From Bradyrhizobium viridifuturi (lineage in GTDB: Bacteria; Pseudomonadota; Alphaproteobacteria; Rhizobiales; Xanthobacteraceae), in assembly GCF_001238275.1 (NCBI RefSeq), contig NZ_LGTB01000061.1, positions 1 to 37,512 on the forward strand: a stretch of 37,512 nucleotides of DNA. The letters run 5' to 3'. Below are positions 8,499-17,839 of the stretch, one piece after another. The notes under the pieces were generated by a model that had not been told where the DNA came from, ran no database searches, and worked only from the letters and a program-made list of their open reading frames with translations. Position 1 is the first letter of the stretch. Each line of letters starts with the position of its first letter. Made by a program: the position numbers and the translations under genes.

Positions 8499-9402
8499 AG
8501 CCATCATCCTGTCGGTGCTTGCGGCATCGACACCCCTGTTGCTGGCAGCGACCGGTGAACTGGTGGCCGAGCGCTCGGGCGTGCTCAATCTCGGCGTCGA
8601 GGGCATGATGATCGTCGGCGCCGCGTGCGGCTTCGGCGGGGCATGGCTGACCGGCTCGATCATCATCGGCGCCCTCTGCGGGATGCTTGCCGGCGTGCTG
8701 ATGTCGCTGCTGTTCGCCGCGATGGCGCTCGGGCTTGCGGTCAACCAGGTCGCCACCGGTCTGGCGCTGACCATCTTTGGCGTCGGGTTGTCCGGCCTGA
8801 TCGGCGCCGGCTTCGTCGGCGAGCGGATCACACCGGCGCCGCATCTCCAGATCCCCTTCGTCACCGACATTCCGCTGATCGGGCGCATCCTGTTCGGCGA
8901 GGATGGGTTCGTCTACCTGTCGCTGGCGCTGGTCGCGGCGGTATGGTGGTTCCTGTACCGGACGCGGGCCGGGTTGATCCTGCGTGCCTGCGGCGACAAC
9001 CATGTCTCGGCGCATGCGCTGGGCTATCCGGTGCTGAAGATCCGGATGTATGCCGTGATGTTCGGCGGCGCCTGCGCCGGACTCGCCGGCGCCTACCTGC
9101 CGCTCGCCTACACGCCGTTCTTCATTCCGGGCATGACCGCCGGCCGCGGCTGGATTGCACTCGCGCTGACGGTCTTTGCCTCCTGGCTGCCCGGCCGGCT
9201 GGTGATCGGAGCCTATCTGTTCGGCGCGGTGACGATCCTGCAATTACACGCCCAAGGTGCCGGCATCGGCATTCCCTCTCAGTTCATGTCATCCCTGCCC
9301 TATCTCGCAACCGTGATCGTCCTGGTGCTGCTGTCGCGCGCGCGGACCGGCGGCTCAACCGCGCCAGCGGCGCTCGGCACCGTGTTCGTGCCCGATCGAT
9401 GA
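8485..9402 (+). CDS. BMP-type ABC importer, permease 2 (NupC/YufQ-like)
   Basis: A 305-residue permease starting at a GTG (8485) preceded by a CAGGTGG ribosome site and overlapping permease 1 by 14 bases. Family marks include the N-terminal A-A-S-T-P-L-L-L-A-A-T-G-E, then E-R-S-G-V-L-N-L-G-V-E-G-M-M, a motif conserved in the sugar/nucleoside permeases, and R-A-C-G-D-N-H-V-S-A-H-A-L-G-Y in the ATPase-contact loop. About eight membrane spans are expected. With permease 1 it should form the heterodimeric channel for the purine or nucleoside brought by the binding protein encoded 77 bases downstream. Confidence 0.92.
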   Translation: MELIEAIILSVLAASTPLLLAATGELVAERSGVLNLGVEGMMIVGAACGFGGAWLTGSIIIGALCGMLAGVLMSLLFAAMALGLAVNQVATGLALTIFGVGLSGLIGAGFVGERITPAPHLQIPFVTDIPLIGRILFGEDGFVYLSLALVAAVWWFLYRTRAGLILRACGDNHVSAHALGYPVLKIRMYAVMFGGACAGLAGAYLPLAYTPFFIPGMTAGRGWIALALTVFASWLPGRLVIGAYLFGAVTILQLHAQGAGIGIPSQFMSSLPYLATVIVLVLLSRARTGGSTAPAALGTVFVPDR

Positions 9403-9410
9403 CCTTCCTT

Positions 9411-9443
9411 TCCGGGGAGCGCGATGGGGCGCGCCATCCCGGA
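9411..9443 (+). other. Intercistronic hairpin before the binding-protein gene
   Basis: An outer 6-bp stem (tccggg with cccgga) and an inner GC-rich stem (gcgcg with cgcgc) lie in the 77-base space between permease 2 and the binding-protein gene. Such an element can mark a processing or stabilising site that raises expression of the distal gene. Only the pairing is seen; a role is inferred. Confidence 0.4.
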
Positions 9444-9479
9444 CCATGGTTCACCCCGCTATTGTTGGAGGACATCACG

Positions 9480-10559
9480 ATGAGAAAGAATTTGCTTGCA
9501 GCCGCCGCGACGCTTCTGTTGGCAGGAGGCCTGACGAGCAGCGCCATTGCCGCCGAGAAGCTGAAGGTCGGGTTCATTTATCTCGGACCGGTCGGCGATC
9601 TCGGCTGGACCTATCAACACGAACTTGCCCGACAGGCGGTCGTGAAGGAGTTTGGCGACAAGATCGAAACCACCTTTCTCGAAAATGTTCCCGAGGGCCC
9701 CGACGCCGAACGCGCCGTCGAGCAGCTCGTCCGCGCCGGCAACACGCTGATCTTCACCACCTCCTTCGGCTACATGGATCCCACTTTGAAGGTGGCGAAG
9801 AAGTATCCCAACGTGCATTTCGAGCACTGCTCCGGCTATAAGCGCGACAAGAACATGGCGACCTACTCGGCGCGCTGGTACCAGGGCCGCTACATCCAGG
9901 GAGAAATCGCAGCCAAGATGTCCAAGGCGGGCGTGCTCGGCTACATCGGCTCGTTCCCGATTCCCGAAGTCGTCTCGGGCATCAACGCGACGATGATCGG
10001 CGCCCAGACCGTCAATCCCAACATCAAGGTCAAGATCATCTGGGTGAACTCGTGGTTCGATCCCGGCAAAGAGGCCGACGCCGCCAAGGCGCTGCTCGAT
10101 CAAGGCGCCGACATCATCATGCAGCATACCGACTCGCCCGCAGCGATGCAGATCGCAAGCGAGCGCGGCAAGTTTGCATTCGGCCAGGATTCCGAAATGA
10201 TCAAATTCGGCCCCAAGGCCCAGCTCACCTCGATCCTCGACACCTGGGCGCCGTATTACATCGAGCGCGTCAAGGCGCAGCTCGACGGCAGCTGGAAGTC
10301 CGCGGATACCTGGGGCGGTCTCGAGACCAAGATGTTCGAGATGGCGCCCTACACCAACATGCCGGATGACGTGAAGAAACTGGCTGAAGATACCCAGGCT
10401 GCCATCGCGGCCGGCAAGCTGCATCCGTTCAAGTGTCCGGTTGTCGGGCAAGACGGCAAGGAAGTCGAATGCAAGGGCGGCGATCACCTGGACGACGGCC
10501 AGATCCTCAGCATGAATTTCTACGTCAAGGGCATCGACGACAAGCTTCCCGGCAAATGA
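9480..10559 (+). CDS. BMP-family substrate-binding protein of the purine/nucleoside importer
   Basis: The 359-residue product has a Sec signal peptide (M-R-K-N-L-L-A-A-A-A-T-L-L-L, cleavage after S-S-A-I-A-A near residue 24) and no lipobox Cys, so it is a soluble periplasmic protein. Then comes the BMP/PnrA fold: K-V-G-F-I-Y-L-G-P-V-G-D-L-G-W-T-Y, the usual ligand loop, and Y-S-A-R-W-Y-Q-G-R-Y-I-Q-G in the middle. Proteins of this family bind nucleosides or purine bases. The frame is open far upstream, but the ATG at 9480 has a clear TTGGAGGA ribosome site and begins the signal peptide. It is the last gene of the importer operon; downstream a long hairpin separates it from the convergent 8-oxoguanine deaminase gene. 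Confidence 0.92.
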   Translation: MRKNLLAAAATLLLAGGLTSSAIAAEKLKVGFIYLGPVGDLGWTYQHELARQAVVKEFGDKIETTFLENVPEGPDAERAVEQLVRAGNTLIFTTSFGYMDPTLKVAKKYPNVHFEHCSGYKRDKNMATYSARWYQGRYIQGEIAAKMSKAGVLGYIGSFPIPEVVSGINATMIGAQTVNPNIKVKIIWVNSWFDPGKEADAAKALLDQGADIIMQHTDSPAAMQIASERGKFAFGQDSEMIKFGPKAQLTSILDTWAPYYIERVKAQLDGSWKSADTWGGLETKMFEMAPYTNMPDDVKKLAEDTQAAIAAGKLHPFKCPVVGQDGKEVECKGGDHLDDGQILSMNFYVKGIDDKLPGK

Positions 10560-10615
10560 GCGATCGCCCGAACAACAGGTGTCCTCCCTCCGCGGAGGGC
10601 ACCTTGGGCGATTGC
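10560..10615. terminator. Branched long-range stem-loop between convergent genes
   Basis: Directly after the binding-protein stop, gcgatcgccc (10560-10569) can pair with gggcgattgc (10606-10615), with one G-U. Inside lie ggtg/cacc and a perfect palindrome ccctccgcggaggg (10586-10599). There is no long T tract on either side, so it may be a processing-resistant 3' end or a bidirectional, weakly rho-independent terminator. Confidence 0.55.
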
Positions 10616-10638
10616 GCCTCCCGGTGCTCGCCCGAAAC

Positions 10639-11987
10639 CTAACCGGCGTGCATGGCCCGCGCGGTCGCGCTGTGACGGCGGATCAGATCGGCGACGTCGA
10701 GACCCGGGATCGCTCCGTCGACGACGGTCCAACGGCCGCCGACCATGACGCGATCAGCGCGGTGCGCGCCGCACAGGACGAGCGCGGCAAGAGGGTCACC
10801 GCGACCGGAGAAGCGCAGCTCGTCAAGCTTGAACAGCGCGAGATCGGCCGCCTTGCCGACCGCAATTTCGCCGAGTTCGGGGCGCCCGACGCAAGTTGCC
10901 GAGCCCTGCGTCGCCCATCGCAGCGCATCGATGTGGCTGACTCGATTGACGCCATAGCGCGCCCGCTGAACCAGGAATGCAGCGCGCACCTCCTGCATCA
11001 GATTGGACCCGTCGTTGGAGGCGGAGCCGTCGACGCCAAGCCCAATTCCAACACCGGCCTCTTCCATCTCGCAAACCGGGCAGCAGCCCGACGCCAGGAC
11101 CTGGTTGCTGCATGCGCAATGGCTGATTGTCGTCCCCGCCCGACCGAGCCGCACCATCTCTTCGGCGGTGAAATGAATGCCGTGGGCAAGCCAGGTGCGA
11201 GAGTTGAGCCAGCCGCACTGTTCGAGATAGTCCAGCGGACGACAGCGATACATCTCCTCGCAGAATCTGTTCTCGTCCTCGGTCTCGGCGAGATGAGTGT
11301 GCAGACGAACCTCGAGCCTGTGGGCGAGCTCGGCGGTCTTGCGCATCAGCGACGTCGTCACCGAGAACGGCGAGCACGGCGCCAGCGCGATCTGTACCAT
11401 GGCATCCTCGCCGCGCTGGTGATACCGGGAGACGACGCGTTCGCTGTCGGCGAGGATGGTGTCTTCGTCCTGCACCACGCTGTCGGGCGGCAAGCCGCCG
11501 TCGCGCTGCGAGAGATTCATCGAGCCGCGCGTCAGCAGCACGCGCATGCCGAGACGCCGGGCCACCTCGACCTCGATGTCGACCGCGTCTTCCAGCCCCG
11601 CAGGAAACACGTAGTATGATCGGTCGTCGTCGTGCAGCCCGAGAGCAGCAATTCCGACATCGCTACCGTGACGCCGAGCTGCAGCGAGGCCGGCGTCAGC
11701 CGCGACCACACCGGATAGAGCGCCTGAAGCCAGGGAAACAGCTCGCGATCGAGCGCAGCCGGAAGGGCGCGGGTCAAAGTCTGATAGAAATGGTGATGGG
11801 TGTTGATCAGGCCAGGCAGCACGACATGGGCGCCGGCGTCAAAGATAACCGCGTTGGAGGCCGCGGCTTCGCGGCCGCGACCGATCAGTTCGACGATCTT
11901 GCCATCCCGGACCACAACGCCGCGTTCGGCGCCCTTCGCCAGGATGGAAAGCGGATCCTTGATCCAGATTGGTTGCGTTTGAGCCAT
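10639..11987 (-). pseudogene. 8-oxoguanine deaminase (Atz/Trz amidohydrolase), one-base frameshift
   Basis: From ATG 11987 the frame gives the amidohydrolase start (P-G-L-I-N-T-H-H-H-F-Y-Q-T-L metal site at about residues 62-75) up to S-G-C-T-T-T-T-D-H near 11616. There it leaves homology. The next frame resumes at Y-V-F-P-A-G-L-E-D and runs to the stop at 10639, carrying H-T-H-L-A-E-T, A-H-G-I-H-F, H-C-A-C-S-N-Q and G-L-G-V-D-G-S-A-S-N-D, the remaining metal and substrate residues. One base missing at about 11613-11617 accounts for the break. Repaired, the enzyme is about 449 residues, the family's normal length. It would turn 8-oxoguanine into urate, bypassing xanthine, and so suits the urate oxidase downstream. 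As read, neither half is a complete enzyme. Confidence 0.85.
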
Positions 11988-12121
11988 GATCCCAACATCA
12001 TACCCGACTGCCGGGCAAAGCCCAGAGATGCAAGGATCGGCCCACAATTGGCGTCAGTCTTGCAAGACTGCCTGCAAGGATCATCCGAGGGACACAACCC
12101 GGAGAAAGCGCTGACATCGCC

Positions 12122-12943
12122 ATGGACCTGAACACGATCAGAGAGATCGCGCGCCCACAGACCCGCGCACAATTGCCCGTTTGGACAGCAGGCGATGCAT
12201 GGCTTGCGGGCGGAACATGGCTGTTTTCCGAACCGCAGGTCCATTTGAACCGCCTGATCGACCTGACCGACCTGAAGTGGCCTGCCTTGACCGTAAGTGA
12301 CAAGCACCTCAACATCGCGGCGACCTGCACTGTGGCGCAACTCGACGCTCTCGCCTGCGCGCCCGACTGGATCGCGGCCCCGCTGATCGGCCAGTGCTGC
12401 CGTGCCTTCCTTGCGTCCTTCAAGATATGGAAGACGGCGACCGTCGGCGGCAATATCTGCATGTCGCTGCCGGCGGGGCCGATGATCTCACTGGCTTCGG
12501 CGCTCGATGGCGTCTGCACGATCTGGCGCGCAAACGGCAGTGAACATCAAATTCCGGTGTCGGATTTCGTCGTCGGCAACCAGCGAAATCTGCTGGCCGG
12601 CGGCGATCTCTTGCGGCAGATCGATATTCCCCTGACTGCGTTACGGCGACGCTCGGTCTTCCGCCAGATATCGCTGACGCCGGTCGGCCGCTCGGCCGCG
12701 CTTCTGATCGGAACTCTGGACAGCGACGGCGCACTGTGGCTGACCGTCACCGCCTCGACTGTGCGGCCGATCAAGCTCTCCTTTGCGGGCTTGCCCGGAC
12801 GAGATGCGCTCCGCACAGCCATCCTGCAGCAAATTCCGGACTCCTTGTACCATGACGATGTTCACGGCGAGCCGCTCTGGCGCAAGCATATGACCTTGCG
12901 TCTGGCCGAAGAGATCCGCAGCGAACTCGCGATTGGCTCATGA
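12122..12943 (+). CDS. Xanthine dehydrogenase FAD-binding subunit
   Basis: A 273-residue flavoprotein of the molybdopterin-dehydrogenase FAD-domain family. The two FAD-contacting segments are A-G-G-T-W-L-F at about residues 29-35 and T-V-G-G-N-I-C-M near 108-115; the C-terminal part is the CO-dehydrogenase flavoprotein-like domain. It passes electrons from the Fe-S clusters of the partner subunit to NAD+ or another acceptor. The gene is divergent from the 8-oxoguanine deaminase gene (134 bases apart) and ends 13 bases before the Fe-S/Mo subunit gene. The sequence is shorter than many XdhA FAD subunits. Ribosome site before ATG 12122 is weak, but the start fits the family. Confidence 0.87.
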   Translation: MDLNTIREIARPQTRAQLPVWTAGDAWLAGGTWLFSEPQVHLNRLIDLTDLKWPALTVSDKHLNIAATCTVAQLDALACAPDWIAAPLIGQCCRAFLASFKIWKTATVGGNICMSLPAGPMISLASALDGVCTIWRANGSEHQIPVSDFVVGNQRNLLAGGDLLRQIDIPLTALRRRSVFRQISLTPVGRSAALLIGTLDSDGALWLTVTASTVRPIKLSFAGLPGRDALRTAILQQIPDSLYHDDVHGEPLWRKHMTLRLAEEIRSELAIGS

Positions 12944-12956
12944 TCTCTGGTGTCGC

Positions 12957-15680
12957 ATGAGCATCGATGTCAATGGCAGGAGGTTTGCGCAGACGCCCGG
13001 CCCTGGCCAATGCTTGCGTACGTTTCTGCGAGAGCTCGGACAATTCGGCGTCAAGAAGGGCTGCGACGCCGGCGATTGCGGCGCCTGCACCGTCCTGCTG
13101 GACGGCGAGCCGGTCCATAGCTGCGTGATCCCGGCATTCCGCGCCGAGGGGCACGCCGTCACGACAATCGAGGGCCTCGGGTCAGAGAGCAGCGCGCATC
13201 CGCTGCAACGCGCGTTCCTGGATGCCCAGGGGTTTCAATGCGGCTTCTGCACCGCCGGCATGATCCTGACCTGCGCTTCGCTCAACCAGGCCCAACGGCA
13301 GGAACTCGGTGTTGCGCTGAAGGGCAACATCTGCCGTTGCACCGGCTATCGCTCGATCCAGGACGCGATGGACGGAACGACGAATGTTGAAGAAGCCGCC
13401 GCCGGTGACGCCTTCGGGCGCAGTCTGCCCGCGCCGGCCGGACCGCTCGTGGTACGGGGTGCGGCTCCCTACACGTTCGATATCGCGCTTGACCGGTTGC
13501 TGCACATCAAGCTGCTGCGCTCGCCGCATCCGCACGCGAGGATCATCGGGATCGACAAGACTACGGCGCTGGCGGTGCCAGGCGTACATGCCGTCCTGAC
13601 GCATGAGGACGCACCCAAAATCCTGTTTTCGACCGCGCGGCACGAAAGGGATTGGATGGATCCGGACGACACCCGCGTGCTCGACGACACGGTGCGTTTC
13701 ATAGGGCAGAAGGTCGCGGCTGTGGTGGCTGAGACCGAGGCGGCGGCCGAGGAAGGTTGCCGCCGGCTCAAGGTCGATTACGACATTTTGCCGGCGGTCA
13801 CGGACCCGGCGCTGGCGATCGCGCCGGGTGCGCCGGTGATCCACGGCGACAAAACCGCCGAAACCCATCGTGTCAGCAACGCAGCCCGCAATGTGGTCGC
13901 CGAAAAGCACGGCGAATTCGGCGATGTTGCCAGCGCGCTCGTAAGTTCAGCCGCGACCTATGAAGGCACGTTCACCACTCAGCGGGTCCAGCACGCCGCC
14001 CTGGAAACCCACGGCGGACTTGCCTGGATCGATGCCGGCGGCCTGCTGAATGTCCGCTCCAGCACCCAGGTGCCTTTCCTGGTCCGAAGATCGCTGGCGC
14101 AGATCTTCGATCTCCCGCTCGACAAGGTACGGGTGTTCTGCGAGCGCGTCGGCGGAGGCTTCGGCGGCAAGCAGGAAATGTTCGTTGAAGACATTCTGGC
14201 GCTCGCCGCGATTGCAACCGGCCAGCCGGTCAAGCTCGAATTTACCCGCGAGGAACAGTTCATCGCGACCTCGACCCGGCATCCGATGCGCGTCACTGTC
14301 AAGGCCGGCGCCGACAGCGACGGCAAGCTGACGGCGCTGCAGCTCGACGTGCTCTCCAATACCGGCGCTTATGGCAACCATGCCGGGCCCGTGCTGTTCC
14401 ACGCCGTCAGCGAATGCATTAGTGTCTATAACTGTCCGAACAAGAAGGTCGATGCGATCGCGGCCTATACCAACACGGTGCCGGCCGGCGCCTTCCGCGG
14501 CTATGGCTTGCCGCAGACGCTGTTTGCCGTCGAGGCCGCCATCGACGAATTGGCAAGACAGCTCGGCATCGACCCGTTCGAGATCCGCCGACGCAATATC
14601 GTGAAGCCCGGCGATGCCATGCTGTCGCCGCCGCCATCGCAATACCATGACGTGTTCTACGGCTCCTACGGGCTCGACCAATGCCTCGATCTGGTCGAGC
14701 GCGCAATGTCCGCGGAACGCCCCGACTACGGGCTTTCCGAGGACTGGCTGATCGGTGACGGCATCGCGCTCACCATGATCGACACCGTGCCGCCGGCCGG
14801 GCATCTCTCCGATTCGACGATCACGCTCCGAGACGACGGCGGATTCGAGCTGACGGTGGGGACCGCCGAATTCGGCAACGGCACCAGCACCGTGCATCGA
14901 CAGATCGCCGCGACGGCGCTGGCGACGACCGTCGATCGCATCAGCCTGCGGCAGTCCGACACCGCGCTGGGGGGCCACGACACCGGGGCCTATGGCAGCG
15001 CGGGCACCTTCGTGGCCGGCCGCGCGACGCAAGCGGCGGCAGAGCAACTAGCCGATGGCATCAAGGCCTTAGCGGCGGAGCTGAGCAACGCTGCCGCCTC
15101 GTCATGCATCGTCGAGAATGAGACCGCGATCTGCGGGAGCGAACGCCGGTCGTTCTCAGAGCTTGCATCGGTCGCAAGGGCAAAGGGGCGCGTGCTGCAA
15201 GCCAGCGGCAATTCGGCCGGCACGCCGCGCTCGGTCGCGTTCAATGTGCAGGGCTTTCGGGTCGCCGTGAACAAGGGTACGGGAGAGGTCCGCATCCTGA
15301 AGAGCGTACAGGCCGCCGATGCCGGCCGCGTCGCCAATCCGATGCAATGCCGCGGCCAGATCGAGGGCGGCGTCGCGCAATCACTCGGCGCCGCGCTTTA
15401 TGAGGAGCTGCTCATCGACGATGGCGGCAGGGTGATCAACCCGACGTTCCGTGACTACCATCTGCCGTCGTTCGCCGATGTGCCGCGCACCGAGGTCTAT
15501 TTCGCCGAGACGTCGGACGCAATCGGCCCGATGGGCGCGAAATCGATGAGCGAGAGCCCCTATAACCCGGTCACCGCGGCGCTCGGCAATGCCATCGCCA
15601 ACGCCATCGGCATTCGCATCACCAACACGCCGTTCAAGCCCGACAAGCTGTTTCCGGCGCTCAATCAAAAGTTTGGCTGA
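12957..15680 (+). CDS. Xanthine dehydrogenase, fused [2Fe-2S] and molybdopterin subunits
   Basis: This 907-residue protein joins two parts that are often separate. Residues 1-150 are a two-cluster ferredoxin domain: C-D-A-G-D-C-G-A-C plus a later Cys (from about 36) for the plant-type cluster, and C-G-F-C-T (about 95) with C-R-C-T-G-Y (about 127) for the second. From about 165 to the end is the molybdenum domain, with G-G-G-F-G-G-K-Q near 399, R-G-Y-G-L-P-Q and G-A-K-S-M-S-E-S-P near 860-868, whose Glu matches the catalytic base. ATG 12957 was chosen because the ferredoxin strand starts there; an upstream in-frame TTG overlaps the FAD gene. It oxidises hypoxanthine/xanthine to urate, supplying the urate oxidase encoded convergently just after it. 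Confidence 0.9.
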   Translation: MSIDVNGRRFAQTPGPGQCLRTFLRELGQFGVKKGCDAGDCGACTVLLDGEPVHSCVIPAFRAEGHAVTTIEGLGSESSAHPLQRAFLDAQGFQCGFCTAGMILTCASLNQAQRQELGVALKGNICRCTGYRSIQDAMDGTTNVEEAAAGDAFGRSLPAPAGPLVVRGAAPYTFDIALDRLLHIKLLRSPHPHARIIGIDKTTALAVPGVHAVLTHEDAPKILFSTARHERDWMDPDDTRVLDDTVRFIGQKVAAVVAETEAAAEEGCRRLKVDYDILPAVTDPALAIAPGAPVIHGDKTAETHRVSNAARNVVAEKHGEFGDVASALVSSAATYEGTFTTQRVQHAALETHGGLAWIDAGGLLNVRSSTQVPFLVRRSLAQIFDLPLDKVRVFCERVGGGFGGKQEMFVEDILALAAIATGQPVKLEFTREEQFIATSTRHPMRVTVKAGADSDGKLTALQLDVLSNTGAYGNHAGPVLFHAVSECISVYNCPNKKVDAIAAYTNTVPAGAFRGYGLPQTLFAVEAAIDELARQLGIDPFEIRRRNIVKPGDAMLSPPPSQYHDVFYGSYGLDQCLDLVERAMSAERPDYGLSEDWLIGDGIALTMIDTVPPAGHLSDSTITLRDDGGFELTVGTAEFGNGTSTVHRQIAATALATTVDRISLRQSDTALGGHDTGAYGSAGTFVAGRATQAAAEQLADGIKALAAELSNAAASSCIVENETAICGSERRSFSELASVARAKGRVLQASGNSAGTPRSVAFNVQGFRVAVNKGTGEVRILKSVQAADAGRVANPMQCRGQIEGGVAQSLGAALYEELLIDDGGRVINPTFRDYHLPSFADVPRTEVYFAETSDAIGPMGAKSMSESPYNPVTAALGNAIANAIGIRITNTPFKPDKLFPALNQKFG

Positions 15681-15734
15681 GACCTGCGAGGACCGAAGCC
15701 GGCCAATGCCCGACAAACCGGGCCAGGCCTTCAC

Positions 15735-16577
15735 CTATCCCCTGGCCACGGTGCACTCGATCTGGCCATGCGGCTCGTCGGTGGGCAGAAAGACCTGGTT
15801 GTTGTTGTCCAGTCCGAAGGCGGAGAGGTTCATCGGGATGAAGTGCATGTTCGGGCAGGCCATGCTGATCTCCGAAATCTCCGGCACCGCTGCGAGCGCC
15901 GCCTCGCCCATCCGGTAGAGGCTGTCCTGCACGCTCCAGCTATAGGTCGTGGCAAACACCTCGAGCACGGTATCGAGAATCCTGGCATTGGTCGCGGGGT
16001 AGCTCGCCGGCTTTCCCGACCATTTCCAGGTTGCCACCATGCTGGTCGCGCAGATCCGATCGTTGGTTGGCGGAATCGTCGTATAGCGGTCCCTGACGTA
16101 ATTCTCCCAGCCGGACTGCGTCGACTTCATAAAGGCAAAGTTGTCGATGCCGGACGACATCACCATTGGACCGCCCCGAGTCACGGCGACGTCCACGGTC
16201 GGCTTGCCATTGCCGTCGAGCACGAAACTGTGCGGATGCGGCTTGCCGTCGAAGCTCAGCCGGCTCCATTTGGTCTCGTGCGAGGTGATCGACGCCGAGG
16301 AGACCTGCGGATACGTATCGAGGTATTTCTGCGCCAGGACCTGGCAGAACTCTTCCGGGCTCAACCCGGTATTCTCCCGTGCGACCACGTTCACAATGTT
16401 CTTGATCGTGTCGGTCGACACCGTCGAAGAGTTGTCGGCATCCGTGAAGGTGCGGGCGAAATCGCCTTCGAGCATGGCCTTGATGTTGAGTTGGCTGACC
16501 TCATTCCGGTCACCGTCGCGATGAACGCGCATCACGCGGACGCGGCCCTTCCCATATCGGTTCATGATCAGCGGCAC
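15735..16577 (-). CDS. uox: Urate oxidase (uricase, cofactor-free)
   Basis: A 280-residue uricase of the two-domain T-fold family. The catalytic Thr segment S-S-T-V-S-T-D-T-I-K-N lies at about residues 50-60. The second-domain signature F-M-K-S-T-Q-S-G-W-E-N-Y-V-R-D-R-Y-T-T appears around 150-167 and C-P-N-M-H-F near 244. It oxidises urate to 5-hydroxyisourate with O2, without metal or cofactor. The start is GTG 16577: it has GGAG seven bases before it, whereas the ATG four codons on has none. No peroxisomal-type tail is expected or seen. The gene is convergent with the xanthine dehydrogenase gene (54 bases between stops) and followed on the same strand by nothing; the enzyme for its product is encoded just upstream. 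Confidence 0.93.
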   Translation of the reverse strand: MPLIMNRYGKGRVRVMRVHRDGDRNEVSQLNIKAMLEGDFARTFTDADNSSTVSTDTIKNIVNVVARENTGLSPEEFCQVLAQKYLDTYPQVSSASITSHETKWSRLSFDGKPHPHSFVLDGNGKPTVDVAVTRGGPMVMSSGIDNFAFMKSTQSGWENYVRDRYTTIPPTNDRICATSMVATWKWSGKPASYPATNARILDTVLEVFATTYSWSVQDSLYRMGEAALAAVPEISEISMACPNMHFIPMNLSAFGLDNNNQVFLPTDEPHGQIECTVARG

Positions 16578-16808
16578 GTTTCGGCTCCAACAGGCTGGCG
16601 ATCGTTACGGATGCTAACTCGGGTTCTGGATAAGGAGCAACGTTCGTGCCAGAGGCAAGCTGGCACTGCCGTCGTCTCGTCGAGGGCTGCCCAGGCCACA
16701 CGAGACGAAGGGGCCGCCTGAGCGCCGAAACTCCGCCGTTGGCGAGATATTGCCCATTCCTCGCCTGCCGACGCGGCGACCGATCGTTCCCGCCGTGGCA
16801 GGCGGGGA

Positions 16809-17693
16809 TCAGCTTCCCCGGTATGTCGCGTAGCTCCACGGCGTCACCAGGAGTGGTACATGCAGATGACCTTCCGGCTCGCTCACGGCGAAGCGCAGGG
16901 TGATGCGATCGAGAAAAGGAGGATCCGACAACGGCACACCGCGCGCGGCAAAATATTCGCCGACGCTGAATGTGAGTTCGTATCTTCCGATCGGCACGGG
17001 GCGTCCGTCGATCAGCGGCGCATCGGTTCGACCATCCGTATTGGTCGTCGTACGCATCACCACCCGGTTGGCGCCGAGTTTGGCCAATTCAACCAGTTCG
17101 AGAGCGACGCCCGCAGCCGGCTTGCCGCTGTTGGTATCGAGCACGTGTGTCGACAGGCGGCCGGTCACTGCAAGACGATCGCTGCCGGTCACCGACTGGT
17201 CCAGCCGCAACGCCGCGATCCGGCAGATTTCGTCGATCGAGGTTTGCGTTTCCGTCACTAGGTCGTTCGGCAGACGCCGTTCGAAGTCGCGCAGGATCGA
17301 GTCCTTGGTGTGCCGACGCACGCAGACGATGTATGGAAAGCCGAATTTCGAGCGATACGCGGTGTTGACGCGCTCGAACGCCTCATATTCAGCATCCGAC
17401 AGGCGGTCGAGACCGACACTGTTCTGTTCGGCACCGGACTCCGCAGTCAGCCCCCGGGCACGCTGGGTCTTGTCGGCGAGGTCGGGGTGCGCCTTGATCA
17501 GCGCCATCCGCAGGTCGGCCGGCGCTTGATCGACCGCCGCCCTCATCGCGGCGAACAGGTCGCCGATACCGGCGAACGGCCGCTTGGCTGCCGCCTGTTC
17601 GACGATCCACGGCGAATGCTCAAAGATATTGGCGAGCGCCGCGACAAACTCGTCGCGGCTGCAGGCGTTCAACTCGACAAGCGCATTGGACAT
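16809..17693 (-). CDS. uraD: Fused OHCU decarboxylase and 5-hydroxyisourate hydrolase (allantoin-forming)
   Basis: One 294-residue chain carries both steps after urate oxidase. Residues 1-165 are the UraD domain (F-E-H-S-P-W-I near 24-30; catalytic H-P-D-L-A with His at about 69; F-G-F-P-Y-I-V further on). Residues from about 178 are the transthyretin-like UraH domain (L-S-T-H-V-L-D, then the mandatory C-terminal Y-R-G-S). HIU hydrolase forms OHCU and UraD decarboxylates it to S-allantoin. Domain order places UraD first, so intermediate transfer is direct. ATG 17693 was chosen because family proteins begin there; a GTG at 17771 would add 26 unrelated residues. It lies 231 bases upstream of the uricase gene on the same strand. 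Confidence 0.9.
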   Translation of the reverse strand: MSNALVELNACSRDEFVAALANIFEHSPWIVEQAAAKRPFAGIGDLFAAMRAAVDQAPADLRMALIKAHPDLADKTQRARGLTAESGAEQNSVGLDRLSDAEYEAFERVNTAYRSKFGFPYIVCVRRHTKDSILRDFERRLPNDLVTETQTSIDEICRIAALRLDQSVTGSDRLAVTGRLSTHVLDTNSGKPAAGVALELVELAKLGANRVVMRTTTNTDGRTDAPLIDGRPVPIGRYELTFSVGEYFAARGVPLSDPPFLDRITLRFAVSEPEGHLHVPLLVTPWSYATYRGS

Positions 17694-17839
17694 CAGCGAT
17701 CCAGTTGTGGCTGCATGTTCGGCACCGAACTTCGCAATGACCGAACTTCCTCCAAACAATCCATGTGACACCGGGGACGCAAGGACGATCTGAAAGCAAG
17801 GACTATTCCATCCGAGTCGCGTCGCCGGCAGAGGCTCAT

